64,000 nt of DNA from GCA-003244245 sp963822695. GTDB lineage: Bacteria > Actinomycetota > Actinomycetes > Mycobacteriales > Pseudonocardiaceae. Both the position numbers and the translations under genes were made by a program. Positions 52,517 through 61,947 of this stretch are shown piece by piece. The DNA is taken from the NCBI GenBank assembly GCA_963822695.1, contig CAWGJH010000017.1, positions 62,001 to 126,000 of the forward strand. Direction: 5' to 3'. The first letter of the stretch is position 1, and each line of letters begins with the position of its first letter. The notes beneath the pieces were generated by a model. That model was not told the DNA's origin and made no database searches. It worked only from the letters and a program-made list of their open reading frames with translations.

Positions 52517-53113
52517 ATGTCCAGCCGGCGACTCGGGGTCATGGGCGGGACCTTCGATCCGATCCACCATGGCCACCTCGTTGCCGCCAGCGAGGTGCAG
52601 TCCCGTTTCGCGCTGGATGAGGTCGTGTTCGTGCCCACCGGGATCCCGTGGCAGAAGGAGGCACGCGCGGTCAGCTCAGCCGAAGACCGCTACCTCATGA
52701 CGGTCATCGCCACCGCGTCCAACCCGCGGTTCTCCACCAGCCGGGTGGATATCGACCGCTGGGTTCCCACGGTCACTGTCGACACCCTCACCGACCTGCG
52801 CACCCAGTTCCCCGACCACAAGATGTTCTTCATCACCGGCGCCGATGCGCTGGCGCAGATGCTGTCCTGGAAGCGGGTCGACGAGCTGTTCGATCTGGCC
52901 CACCTAATCGGGGTGACCCGCCCCGGATTCCACCTTGACGGCAAGCACCTGCCTGACCGCGCGGTGAGCCTGGTCGAGGTGCCCGCCATGGCGATCTCCT
53001 CGACAGACTGCCGCCAGCGCGTCGGGCGCGGCCAGCCCATCTGGTACCTGGTGCCCGACGGCGTGGTGCAGTACATCTCCAAACGCCGCCTGTACCGCAG
53101 CACACGACCCTGA
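52517..53113 (+). CDS. nadD: nicotinate-nucleotide adenylyltransferase
   Basis: A 198-residue NAD biosynthesis enzyme making nicotinate adenine dinucleotide. It has LGVMGGTFDPIHHGHLVAAS with the GxFDPIHxGH motif, VFVPTGIPWQKE, FFITGADALAQMLSWKRVDE and the C-terminal ISSTDCRQRV (ISST-R motif). Complete. The usual downstream chromosomal genes (rsfS and others) are replaced by a decayed integrative element that begins within about 60 bp of the stop. Confidence 0.96.
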   Translation: MSSRRLGVMGGTFDPIHHGHLVAASEVQSRFALDEVVFVPTGIPWQKEARAVSSAEDRYLMTVIATASNPRFSTSRVDIDRWVPTVTVDTLTDLRTQFPDHKMFFITGADALAQMLSWKRVDELFDLAHLIGVTRPGFHLDGKHLPDRAVSLVEVPAMAISSTDCRQRVGRGQPIWYLVPDGVVQYISKRRLYRSTRP

Positions 53114-53168
53114 CCAGCATTAATAATATTGTTGGGTGCCTCGGGTACACCAGCGGTACAACTCGCCA

Positions 53169-53335
53169 TCACTGACCTACCCCAGCGGTAGCTTTCGACG
53201 GGTGCGATCCGAGCGCCGTGTCCACGAGTGTCCGGGTCCGGTCGAGAGCATCCGGTCACTCATGCGTGTAGGTGTTCAAGGTGATGATCGGTGTGCTGTG
53301 CCCGAGCGCGAGCTGGACCGTGGTGCAAGACCTCG
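53169..53335 (-). pseudogene. tyrosine integrase C-terminal fragment with premature stop
   Basis: Reading leftward: TTVQLALGHSTPIITLNTYT then HE, a stop codon (TGA at 53256-53258 where the natural protein has Trp), then PDALDRTRTLVDTALGSHPS and the original stop at 53169-53171. The LGH and TYTH catalytic box is recognisable. Everything N-terminal is deleted and the remaining piece is joined to the transfer-gene remnant. The attachment site should lie between here and the nadD stop (53114-53168), an AT-rich patch with TTAATAATATTGTT. Confidence 0.8.
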
Positions 53336-53339
53336 GCGC

Positions 53340-54312
53340 GCTGGCGGGTCAGGGTGGCGAGGTGTTTTCCAGGAGTTCCACGGCCTCAGCGCCGTTGGTG
53401 CATACCAACGCGTGGAACAGCCCTTCGGCGCGGCCCGAGTTCCATGCCGCCCTTGGGGTCGATCCCGAACACCTGCACCACCCCGGCGCGAATCTGGGGA
53501 GCCAGGGCGCGCAGCACTGCCCACATCACCGAGGACTTGCCGGCATCGCTCACGCCAGCGAGGAGGATGTGCCGGTCTAGCAGCCGCAGTAGCCATGGCT
53601 GACCGGTTTCGGTCCGGCCGATCACTACCCGGGTCAGGTCCATGGCTGTGCCCGGTTCCGCCACGGCGGGAACGGTCAGGGACTGAGTGAGCGGATCGGA
53701 GTGGAGGAAGTCCAGCCAGATCCGCCGGGGCTTGTCCACCCGGACCCGGCATGAGTGGGCGCCGAAGGAGTTCGCCAGCGCCTCAGCTTGCGCGGCATAC
53801 GTAGCGGCGCACTGCCCATGCACCAACCGCACGGATACTCGGTCGCGCCACCCCTCGGAGCGGACCCGCCGAATCCTCGGGTAGTGCACGTGGTGCAGGC
53901 CAGGACCGGTGCGCTTGGTCAACTCCGAGAACAACATCACCCGACGCCAGCACCAGGCGTAGATCAGGACGCGGCGCCATTCCGAGCGCACCTGCCGCAC
54001 CACAATCCGGGTGAACGACTCCAGGTGCGCCCAGGCCCACAGTCCACACACCACCGCCAGCGCGGTCAGCAGCTCCACCGGCACCCACCACGAGCAGCCG
54101 ACACCCAGACCGACCAGGACCGTGCCGCCGATCACAAACAGCGGGTAGCGCCACACTCGACGGGCGGCGAACACCAGGACCATCACCACCACGGCCACGG
54201 CGATGATCGGCGAGGCGGCCAGCAGGAGTGTGCGGGGCAGCATCGTCCACCACGGCAGGTGGGGTCGTTCTACTTCCAGTGGTGCTGGGTCGGTCCACGC
54301 CAGCCGGCTCAC
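53340..54312 (-). pseudogene. FtsK-like transfer ATPase of the second element, truncated
   Basis: From 54312 (MSRLAWTDPAPLEVERPHLP) an intact N terminus has two membrane helices (LLLAASPIIAVAVVVMVLVF; WWVPVELLTALAVVCGLWAW) and a Walker A-like GVSDAGKSSVMW. The protein reaches VVQVFGIDPKGGMELG, then shifts frame near 53440 (LFHALVCTNGAEAVELLE) and continues to LTRQRAEVL. At that point it is fused directly to the integrase fragment. Walker B and the C-terminal half are gone. Homologous to 16237-17841 in the first element. Confidence 0.82.
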
Positions 54313-54445
54313 CGCCCCTCACCCCCACCCAGCAGGCTCGGGCAGTGGGTAAAGCGATTCGTGGCCGTGTATTGGAGGGGGTCTGGCTTCGGGGCGGTGG
54401 CAGGTTCTATCCTTGTCACTGTTCACTCCTAACTCGGTGTGGACA

Positions 54446-54491
54446 GCGCAGAAGCGGACAAGGTTGGTAGCCAAGGGATCCGCTTCTGCGC
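54446..54491. promoter_or_regulatory. conserved element hairpin, second copy
   Basis: GCGCAGAAGCGGA (54446-54458) and TCCGCTTCTGCGC (54479-54491) with a 20-nt loop; the same arms and loop length as 15964-16009 in the other element. The flanking ATTACCGCACCACC/CGTGCGGAATT sequence is conserved too. Confidence 0.7.
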
Positions 54492-54567
54492 GTACGACTG
54501 ACATGCGCGTGATGAGGGCGTGCGGAATTACCGCACCACCCCGGTGCGCAATTTCATTCACTTTCTG

Positions 54568-54777
54568 CTAGTGGTCCTGTTGTGGTTGCGATCGTTGGCG
54601 GCAGCTACCGCATAACCGGTCGTCGCTGGCTGGGGCGAATCCGCCGCGCTTGCACCGTCGGCAGGTCTGCCACGTCAACCGGACCCGCCCCCGCCGCATC
54701 CGCCGGAGCCGGTCTCGCGCTTGCTTGTCCGCCCGTACTCGCGCGACCAGCGCAGCCCAACGCTCGCGAATCCACAT
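54568..54777 (-). CDS. small zinc-ribbon protein of the second element
   Basis: A 69-residue basic protein: MWIRERWAALVARVRADKQA, then RGRVRLTWQTCRRCKRGGF and DRLCGSCRQR, giving two Cys-x2-Cys pairs. Homologue of the 52-residue protein at 15709-15867. ATG 54777 is preceded by GGAAGG; the frame extends upstream without a better start. Possibly still functional, though its neighbours are broken. Confidence 0.65.
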   Translation of the reverse strand: MWIRERWAALVARVRADKQARDRLRRMRRGRVRLTWQTCRRCKRGGFAPASDDRLCGSCRQRSQPQQDH

Positions 54778-54924
54778 CACCTTCCACCCCCTTCCTTTCT
54801 GACAGTGCTTCACCTATAGCTATGACGCGCGCCCTTGCGCACGGATCCCGCTCGTGACCTCCTCGGTTTTCTCGTGCTCCCGCTGCGTTTTTGTGTACGG
54901 TTATGGTTTCTCGTTTTTGGCGCG

Positions 54925-55160
54925 TGTTTCCCAGTCGAGTGCTTGGGACTCGAAGGCCGCCGCGGCGGACTCCAGGGCCGCCAAGGTCCACCACGGCAAG
55001 GTGGTCGTGGTCGCGATCTGCCGCCACGCCGCCGCGACCGCCCAGGACGCTGAGGCCATCTCCCGCGCCGCCGCCGGATCACCCTTGGGGCACCGCGCGG
55101 TCCACTCCCAAGCCCGGCCGTAATGCCGGTAGGCCCCCTCCCAACCCGAACGGACTTCTC
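54925..55160 (-). pseudogene. remnant of an element gene
   Basis: The minus strand reads GRAWEWTARCPKGDPAAARE, then MASASWAVAAAWRQIA, LPWWTLAALESAAAAFESQA and LDWETRAKNEKP before a stop near 54925. This is a helical, protein-like sequence, but the upstream part (55150-55300) has stops and frame changes. No counterpart was seen in the first element. Confidence 0.45.
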
Positions 55161-55310
55161 AGACGCCCCCGCACCGCCCAGCCCAGGGCACACATCGTTA
55201 CCAGGGGGACCCGAGACCGGACGGGCGGCCGGATCCCTCCCCACCAGCCCCCGAACCCGCGCGGGCTCACCGCGACTCATCGCGGGACTCACGCGGCCTT
55301 ACCGGACTGC

Positions 55311-55770
55311 TCACCGCTCCCGGCGGCACCGGTGGGTTTGATCGACTGGCGACGGCCGAGTCCCGGTAGCGGTAGCCGTCGCCCTGAAGCCAGTCGCTCG
55401 GTAGAGGTAGGACTGATATTTGAACTCGCCATTGCCCGCGACCCTGGTTTCGGCCGTCAGCCCCTCCAGCTCGATCGGGCGCATCCCTGGCAGGACCTCC
55501 GCAGCTCGTCGGCACCGGTTGGACATCAGCAACGAAGGTGATTTCGAACGAGGCCCGCTTGGCGTTGGGTTCATCAGGGTCGGTGACGGTGGCTTTCCAC
55601 TGCCGCTGACCCGTCACCTGGTCCAGCTTCTGCCGCACCGGCCGACCAGCGGCCTTGTCCTCACGCGTCTGGTACTCGTTGTCCGGCGTGACGCCACCAA
55701 TCAGAACCAAACCCTGCGGAAACGCGCTGCTGAACGCAATGTCGAATCGATGGCCCCTGGGGATCGCCAT
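55311..55770 (-). pseudogene. AICE-associated protein, frameshifted (homologue of 14933-15418)
   Basis: ATG 55770: MAIPRGHRFDIAFSSAFPQG, LVLIGGVTPDNEYQTREDKA, FEITFVADVQPVP. One frame change near 55505 precedes AAEVLPGMRPIELEGLTAET and RVAGNGEFKYQSYLYRATGF to the stop at 55311. Closely parallels the gene in the first element but is more complete at its C terminus, so the frameshift is the only damage visible. Confidence 0.72.
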
Positions 55771-55975
55771 GAACCCTGCCCCGCTCACTCGCTCACTCGG
55801 TTGCCTGTGTGGTCGCCACCCCGTCAGTGGGTGACACCACAAGGTTCGGCCAGGTCAGGTCCGTTCTCGATCCCGTGATCGTCTCTTCTCGAACTTCTGT
55901 ACCTCCCATGGTCCCGCGCGGTCTCTCGAATGTGATAGTCTCATCTCGCTTAGCTCCGAAGGAGGGTCAATACCG

Positions 55976-57670
55976 TTGAACGCCAAGTCGCCTGTCGTAC
56001 TGAAGGTGCTGCTCCAGCACCGTCACCTGCAAACCCACCGCGCTTTTTGCCGGGAGTACGACAGGGTCGCCGCGAAAACCGATCCGACTTTGCGAGGAGG
56101 TTGGCCGAGCAAAGCACAGTTCTACCGATGGCTGGCCGGCGAGTTGATTGGGCTTCCCTACCCGGACCACTGCCGCATCCTGGAAAGCATGTTCCCCGAA
56201 TGGAAAGTCGATCAACTGTTCCAAACCCACGACGGTGGAATCGAATTCGTACCCGAACCACCCACACTGCGGACACAAGCGCCCACTATGCGATCCATTC
56301 CATTAACCGCGCCAGCCAGCCAAAGCTCCTCAGCCACGTCTCAAACGCTCGACTCAATCGAGCGTGGCCTCGAAGGGCCCATTAACGGACAAGTCGGGCG
56401 GTTTGACGAGCTAGCCGGACCTCATAATGTTTCTCGGGTGACACCCGTTGATCTTGGGTTGGTCGCTGTTGAAGACCGCACACGCGAGATGGAGATTGAT
56501 AATAATTGTGATCTAGTCAAGGTAAGTCAGCGTTCATGGCATGATGTACGAAAGTACGTTAGGCGCAACCAGACAAAAATGCACACGCGAGCTGTCGAGC
56601 TGTATGCGCCATCGTGGCGGCTACCGCAGGCACCTATGCTCTCTCAACCCTCTTGGCTGCCCGATACGCCTATTGCCCTTGAGGATGTCGAGCTCGAATG
56701 GGAGCCGAATCCGCCGAAACCGATTATCCTGGGCCAGGAACCGGAAGTTCGCTCGCTGCTTCCCCTGCGCACCCAGCGACAAACATTTCCTAGCTATAGT
56801 AGTGCCATTCGTTATCTCCGTCCACCTGTTCTGTTTGAAAACCGCACTTGCTACAGGTTGCTCGACGCAACGTTAAGCGGACATAATCAAGCCCGCCTTC
56901 GGTTCGGTCAGTCCTGTTATTTCGATAAGATAGACGTATCCGAGGCGCTTGTACACGAACTGTCCTCGGCGATGATCAATTCGACAGATTCCCGGCTGGA
57001 GCTACCGTTCCGCTCACTTATCTCGGATCCGTTCGATCTTGTTCTTCGTACTGTGAACACTTCTGTCGTGACACTCACCATCCGGCGTGATCTTACGACC
57101 GGCGAGGCGACTTTCTTACTGCTTCGCCGGGATCCAGCCAAGGTTGTGACGGGAGGTGGTGAATACTGTCTTATTCCGGCCGGTGAGTTTCAGCCAGCAA
57201 GTGTCTCCCCTGAGAGTGTACTGTCAGATCTGAACATTTGGCGTAATATCGTACGCGAGTACAGTGAAGAGCTACTCGGACAACCGGAACATGACGGAAA
57301 TAGTGGGTGGCCACTCGACTATGATCACTGGCCTTTCTTTCGGGCGATGCAGAAAGCTCGTGAACGAGGTGAACTGCGGGTTTACGTGCTTGGTGTCGCA
57401 CTCCACGCCTTGAGTCTCAATGCCACCATCGTGACTGTCGCGGTCATCGACAGTGCGGTTTTCGACTTTCTGTTCCGCGAGGCGGCTGATGTGAACACTG
57501 AGGGTGAGGTCGTGGTCCGCTGGGGCGACAAGGAAGGTCATAGTCTTTCATTCGATGAAGCCACTGTCAATCGTTTCCTTCACACGGAGCGGCTGGTGTC
57601 ATCCACCGCAATCACTGGACTAAGTCTCGCTTGGCGACACAGGGCTGACATCCTGGACCCCACGGGGTAG
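55976..57670 (+). CDS. HTH-like regulator with Nudix-like C-terminal domain
   Basis: A 564-residue protein. The N terminus (VLLQHRHLQTHRAFCREYDR; LRGGWPSKAQFYRWLAGEL; CRILESMFPEWKVDQLFQ) is the helical DNA-binding region of actinobacterial XRE-like regulators. The middle (90-280) is low complexity then mixed. The C terminus holds GEYCLIPAGEFQPASVSPES, then WRNIVREYSEELLGQPEHDG, where REYSEELLG matches the Nudix box REUxEExGU. TTG 55976 has AAGGAGGG 9 nt upstream, the best start. The DNA is more AT-rich than the backbone. Divergent from the second element's genes, so it is probably their regulator, sensing a nucleotide-type ligand. Confidence 0.7.
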   Translation: MNAKSPVVLKVLLQHRHLQTHRAFCREYDRVAAKTDPTLRGGWPSKAQFYRWLAGELIGLPYPDHCRILESMFPEWKVDQLFQTHDGGIEFVPEPPTLRTQAPTMRSIPLTAPASQSSSATSQTLDSIERGLEGPINGQVGRFDELAGPHNVSRVTPVDLGLVAVEDRTREMEIDNNCDLVKVSQRSWHDVRKYVRRNQTKMHTRAVELYAPSWRLPQAPMLSQPSWLPDTPIALEDVELEWEPNPPKPIILGQEPEVRSLLPLRTQRQTFPSYSSAIRYLRPPVLFENRTCYRLLDATLSGHNQARLRFGQSCYFDKIDVSEALVHELSSAMINSTDSRLELPFRSLISDPFDLVLRTVNTSVVTLTIRRDLTTGEATFLLLRRDPAKVVTGGGEYCLIPAGEFQPASVSPESVLSDLNIWRNIVREYSEELLGQPEHDGNSGWPLDYDHWPFFRAMQKARERGELRVYVLGVALHALSLNATIVTVAVIDSAVFDFLFREAADVNTEGEVVVRWGDKEGHSLSFDEATVNRFLHTERLVSSTAITGLSLAWRHRADILDPTG

Positions 57671-58452
57671 CGATTAGCCTACAATGTCCATTTCAACCTG
57701 TCAGTCTGCGTATCAACTGACTAAAGGATGATGATCGACTCGATTCGTCTGCTCGGTGTACTCCCGCATGGTGATCGTGTGGCTGCACACTACTGCACAG
57801 GCCGGGTGGCCCAGGGTGACCCTACCGATCGCCGAAGACCCCAGCGAGCTATCCGGCCCGGATTGCCTACGGCGCAGCCAGCTGCGCGCTGCTCATCGGA
57901 AAAAGGCCGGAGCGAGCCCGTGTCGCTCGCCGTTTGCGCCTACGAGGTCTCCGGCATGCCTATCGTTCGGAAGTGGTTCAACTATCTATCCCCACGACCG
58001 CGAAGTCACTGCGGATCACCCCTGGACGATATCCGGCCGAACCGGGCCCTCCAGACGACAGCGGAACCGTCGGACCTCTTGAACATGCTTGCGTTATGCG
58101 TCGCAATGGACCCGGATTTTTGGCCACCACGCCGCATCCATCGCGGCCGTTCACGGACTGTGTCGGACCCTCGGGCACCACTTTGGGAGCGAGAGTGGGG
58201 CGTCAACAGGTAGACGATGCTGCGCGCAGCTAGTACGACACCGGAAGTACAGCAGGCGTGCGCCACCAACCAGACAATGTCTGACCGTGCAACCAGCATT
58301 GACCTGTGCAGCGACCTGCTCACCCGGCCAAGCTGTCGATCTCGGGGCGAAGTGGTCAGCAGCTCGATTCAAGATCGATGCCCCACCTTATCCCCACGGA
58401 AGGCCGTGTATATGCTGGCTAACGGTCGAATCTCCACCTGGAAGGACGAAGC
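57671..58452. other. 780-bp region without a convincing gene
   Basis: Frames of 60-160 codons exist on both strands but are Arg/Pro/Ser-rich shadows without a ribosome-binding site. A fragmentary coding past is possible. The right edge carries GGAAGGAC, the ribosome-binding site of the endonuclease gene. Confidence 0.4.
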
Positions 58453-59523
58453 ATGACGGCGTGGATTGTGCGGGCAGGCGTCGCGGGCGAACGCGACGCC
58501 TGGGCTCTGACTCGGGGAGTTGCAGGTGGCGGCTTTCACGAGGTCGCTGATTTATCCGCTGCGGAAACTAGAGAGCAGGTAAGAAACCTTGTTGCTGCGG
58601 CATTTCTCAATGATCAACCAGGTCGGATTAATAACTTTAGTGGCCAGATGTGGGCGCTACGCCATCGGATTAAGCCGGGCGATTTGATCGTATTGCCACT
58701 AAAGACAACCAAGAAGCTAGCGCTGGGCATCTGCACCGATGGATATGTTTACCGAACAGACGAAGATGACCAGACAAGGCGTCACGCGATCACCGTGAAT
58801 TGGAAACGTACTGACGTCTCCCGCGCGGCCATCAAAGACGACTTGCTGAATACGATTAATGGTGACATGACCATCTTTGAGGCGTCGAAAAATAACGCCG
58901 AGAAGCGGTTGCGCTCTATGCTTGAAACAGGCATTGATCCAGGCAGTACGCTTGGAGCCGCAGGTGGGTCGACGACAAGTGGAACGACAAACACGTCTGA
59001 TCTAGTCGGCTCTATAGTCGATGTGGCAGATCCGACCCCGGCGATAACTCTCGAAGCTTTACGCGATCGCATTCGTGCGCACCTGGTCGAGAACTTCGGC
59101 CAACACAAGCTCACGCACTTGATCGCCGAGATTCTTCGCGCCCAAGGGTATGTCTGCGAAGTATCTCCGGAAGGCCCGGACTTCGGCGTCAACATCATAG
59201 CGGGACGCGGACCACTTGGATTGGATTCACCCACGCTCGTCGTAGAAGTAAAATCCGAGGCTGGCCAGGTCGGAGCCCAGGTGCTCAACGGTCTGCAGGG
59301 TGCGATTAAGACCCACAGGGTCGACCAAGGCCTTCTCGTCGCTTGGGGCGGCCTCGCTAAGCCCGCTCGAGAAGCGTTGCGGACAGAACGACTCACCGTG
59401 CGGGTGTGGGACGCGGAGGACGTCCTCGATCACCTCTTCACTGTGTACGATCGGCTCCCTGACGAGCTGCGTGCCCAGGTGCCCCTGAAGCGCGTATGGA
59501 TCCTAATAGATGAGACGGGCTAA
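58453..59523 (+). CDS. Mrr-type restriction endonuclease
   Basis: A 356-residue protein. The N-terminal half (1-170) starts TAWIVRAGVAGERDAWALTR and includes GQMWALRHRIKPGDLIVLPL, a PUA/EVE-like or Mrr_N-like recognition module. The C-terminal half is an Mrr_cat PD-(D/E)xK nuclease: LTHLIAEILRAQGYVCEVSP, Asp in EGPDFGVNIIAGRG (about 241), the ExK in TLVVEVKSEAGQVG (about 263), and QVLNGLQGAIKTHRVDQGLL. Such stand-alone enzymes often cut modified foreign DNA (type IV restriction). No methyltransferase partner is adjacent. ATG 58453. Located among mobile-element debris, as usual for defence genes. Confidence 0.85.
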   Translation: MTAWIVRAGVAGERDAWALTRGVAGGGFHEVADLSAAETREQVRNLVAAAFLNDQPGRINNFSGQMWALRHRIKPGDLIVLPLKTTKKLALGICTDGYVYRTDEDDQTRRHAITVNWKRTDVSRAAIKDDLLNTINGDMTIFEASKNNAEKRLRSMLETGIDPGSTLGAAGGSTTSGTTNTSDLVGSIVDVADPTPAITLEALRDRIRAHLVENFGQHKLTHLIAEILRAQGYVCEVSPEGPDFGVNIIAGRGPLGLDSPTLVVEVKSEAGQVGAQVLNGLQGAIKTHRVDQGLLVAWGGLAKPAREALRTERLTVRVWDAEDVLDHLFTVYDRLPDELRAQVPLKRVWILIDETG

Positions 59524-60160
59524 CGCCAGATCAGCTTGTGTGGTCGCGAGCCGGGAATGCGGCAACAAATACCCGCAAGCGTCGCTAAGCTTCGCCGCCG
59601 TTCAGACGGCTTTCCGGCCCTCGTCCGCTGGCTGGACGACACGGACCTGGTCCGGCTGATAGGCTACCCCATTTGTGGACTAGTACTACAGTCGCACTTC
59701 ACTCTGGGTGACGACCAAGGGAGTGGAGAGCCGCAGTCAGTGGGCGGTAGGTCCGGTTTCTTCCCGGCTTTGGCCGCCGTCATGATCTTTGACATGATCA
59801 CCAATGTGGGAAGTTCGGCTGTAGTACTAGAGGCGGACCGCCGTGCATCTGTCACGCGCCGTCACATTAGGTTGTTGCCGAATTTGGCTCTATTGGATCT
59901 GCGCGCTGGCTGCGCCGGCGCTGGTGGTGCTGGTTTGTGTCCTCGCCTGCCCGCTGGTCCGGCTCCGCTTGCTGCGCGTGGCCTGGCGGCCGTGCTCGCG
60001 CGGGCCGGATCGGCGGGCGGTGGTGGTCGGTATGCGTAACGGCAGCGAATCCGTTGACTCATGGTGTCGTGCTGCTCCAGTTTCCCGCCCAGCCAGCTCG
60101 GATGGTGCAGGCACGCCCGTAATTCCTGGTCTAGTCCCAAAGCCGTGCAGTTAGGCGTTG
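59524..60160. other. region with degenerate coding remnants and a dispersed repeat
   Basis: A frame from ATG 59554 (RQQIPASVAKLRRRSDGFPA, LVRWLDDTDLVRLIGY) may be the start of an unrecognised gene but runs into the repeat. A 12-bp inverted pair, CTAGTACTACAG at 59680-59691 and CTGTAGTACTAG at 59819-59830, brackets 127 bp. The segment 59870-60040 is the second copy of the 10530-10690 repeat, encoding one hydrophobic helix (APALVVLVCVLACPLVRL) and RLLRVAWRPCSRGPDRRA. Confidence 0.45.
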
Positions 60161-60170
60161 GGTCGTGTTG

Positions 60171-61281
60171 TCAAGGGCTGTTACCTGTGAGGATGTTGAT
60201 GTTGATGGTGGCCTTGTAGCTGGGTCCTCGGATCCGGCCGAGGGTGGTCTTGGCGACGTAGTTGGAGATCGCTCGTTTGACGACGCGGGGGGTGGTCCGC
60301 AGTCGGCGATCGTGCATGAGGTTGTCCAGGACGTGGCGGCCGATGGCGCCGATGAGGTCGATGACGGTGCCGGCGATGACGCCGGCGGCCTTGATGAGCT
60401 GGTCGCGGGCGGCGTTGAGGGTGATGGTGAAGCTGCCGCGGTCGGGGTCGACGTCGGGCCGGCCGATGGTGGCGTCGGTGATCGCAATACGCAGCGCCTG
60501 GTAGGTGACGAGCAGGGCGTAGATCTCTTGGTCGATCCCGGCCGGGGTGCGGGCGCGCGGTACCCGGCCGCCGAGGATGGTGTGTGTGAGCTCCAGGAAC
60601 GCGGTCTCGATCTCCCACCGGTCGTGGTAGAGCCGCACGATCTCGGCGGCGGGGCAGTCGGGATCGAGGATGGTGGTGACCAGCCGGTAGAGCCCGGTCT
60701 GGTGTCCCGCGCTGGTGGCGATGGTGATCTCGTGGCTGATGACGCGGACCTCGACCGGGCCGATCCGCGACACAGACGAGCCGTCGCGCAGCTGGCGGCA
60801 GACCGGGAGGTTGCGCCCAGCCTTGATCCTGATCAGCAGCTCGGCGCCGGTGCCGACGATCGCGGCGATCAGCTGCTGGGCGGCGAAGTTGCGATCGGCC
60901 AGCACGATCATCCCGCGGTGCAGGGCGCGCGGCAGATCCCGGGTATAGGTGGTCTCCCCGATGCTGGTCGTCCCGAACGTGGGTGTCGATGATGGTCCGG
61001 GTGCCACCCACGACTAACGCGAGCATGCGGATCATCGGGTACCCGGTACCACCGTGGTGGCCCCCGCCGCGGCGGAATTTCCGCAGGTTCGCCGGGGTGT
61101 CCGGGCCGCACATCATGGTGCCGTCGATCGCGGTCACCAACCGGCCACGCCAGTACACGCCCTTGGTGGCCGGACCGGCGGCCGGGCCACGCAGCAGGTC
61201 GAACAGCCCACGCAGCGGCGCCACGCCTATCCGACGCCGGGCTTGGGCCAGCGCTGAGGCGACCGGTGTGGCCACCGTCAC
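60171..61281 (-). mobile_element. IS4-family transposase, N-terminally truncated and frameshifted
   Basis: DDE transposase of the IS4 group. From 61281: TVATPVASALAQARRRIGVA, YWRGRLVTAIDGTMMCGPDT (first Asp region), TGYPMIRMLALVVGGTRTII. A frameshift near 60990 follows, then TTFGTTSIGETTYTRDLPRA, MIVLADRNFAAQQLIA (second Asp) and IVRLYHDRWEIETAFLELTH (the YREK-like Glu region). The protein ends TININILTGNSP at 60171. About 100 N-terminal residues of the family are missing and the sequence abuts an NB-ARC fragment. I find no clear inverted repeats at either end; not active. Confidence 0.85.
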
Positions 61282-61760
61282 CCCTCGTGCGGGACAAGGC
61301 TGCGGTGGGCCTCGATCAGCGCCCGGTCCAACTCACCCCGCCGATGTTGGGTCCGTTCGCGCAGATAGCCGTGGATGACGTCATGCAGCACCACCCGATC
61401 GGGGTGGGACCGATAGTCGCTGAGCAAAGCCAGCTCGGCCAGGCGCTGGCGGTACCGCCGGGTCGCAAACGCCGACCAGCCGCCGGTGGCCTCCCAATAC
61501 CGGGCCAACACCGGAGCGGGGATCGCCACATCCTCCCCGAACAACGCCAACTCCAGGTAGCGATCCCGCTCATCGTCGGTCAACCTGCTCAGGCTGACCC
61601 CGATCGTCTGTGCCACCGCCGTGTGCCTCTCCTGCGCATCGGTGGCATCCAGCGTGGTCAGCCCCGTCACGCGCAACTCCCGCAGGATCTCGCGCATCGA
61701 CTCCTCAGCCCGGCGCCCGGCGTTCTGGTCGGCCCGCACCGCGCCATTGACCAGCGTCAA
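61278..61760 (-). pseudogene. NB-ARC / STAND ATPase fragment
   Basis: About 160 residues matching the winged-helix part after the NB-ARC domain: IGVSLSRLTDDERDRYLELA, VLARYWEATGGWSAFATRRY, LADYRSHPDRVVLHDVIHGY (here LSDYRSHPD), REILRELRVTG upstream. The P-loop and C-terminal repeats are absent. Its 3' end abuts the transposase remnant, suggesting insertion and deletion. STAND NTPases of this type act as regulators or in defence. Confidence 0.65.
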
Positions 61761-61947
61761 CCGAGGTACACGCCACCCGCAGGTCAGCGCGCATCACCTG
61801 GCACGGTAGACAGATTCCCAAGCTCTAAACGGACCGCAGGGTGTGCTCGTGGATGGCGTAATTGTCAACCACTGGCCGCGCTGTAGTCCGGGACGTGCCC
61901 AGGGAGCACGCCGGTGGGGACATGAGCAGGACGGCGACGCCAGCGTA

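Noticed and set aside
54810..55541. Long frames on both strands in the second element
   Set aside because: Composition typical of GC shadows; only the 54925-55160 minus frame looks like a real former gene.
57728..58213. 161-codon plus-strand frame
   Set aside because: Arg/Pro/Ser-rich without motifs or ribosome-binding site; overlapping frames are equally long.
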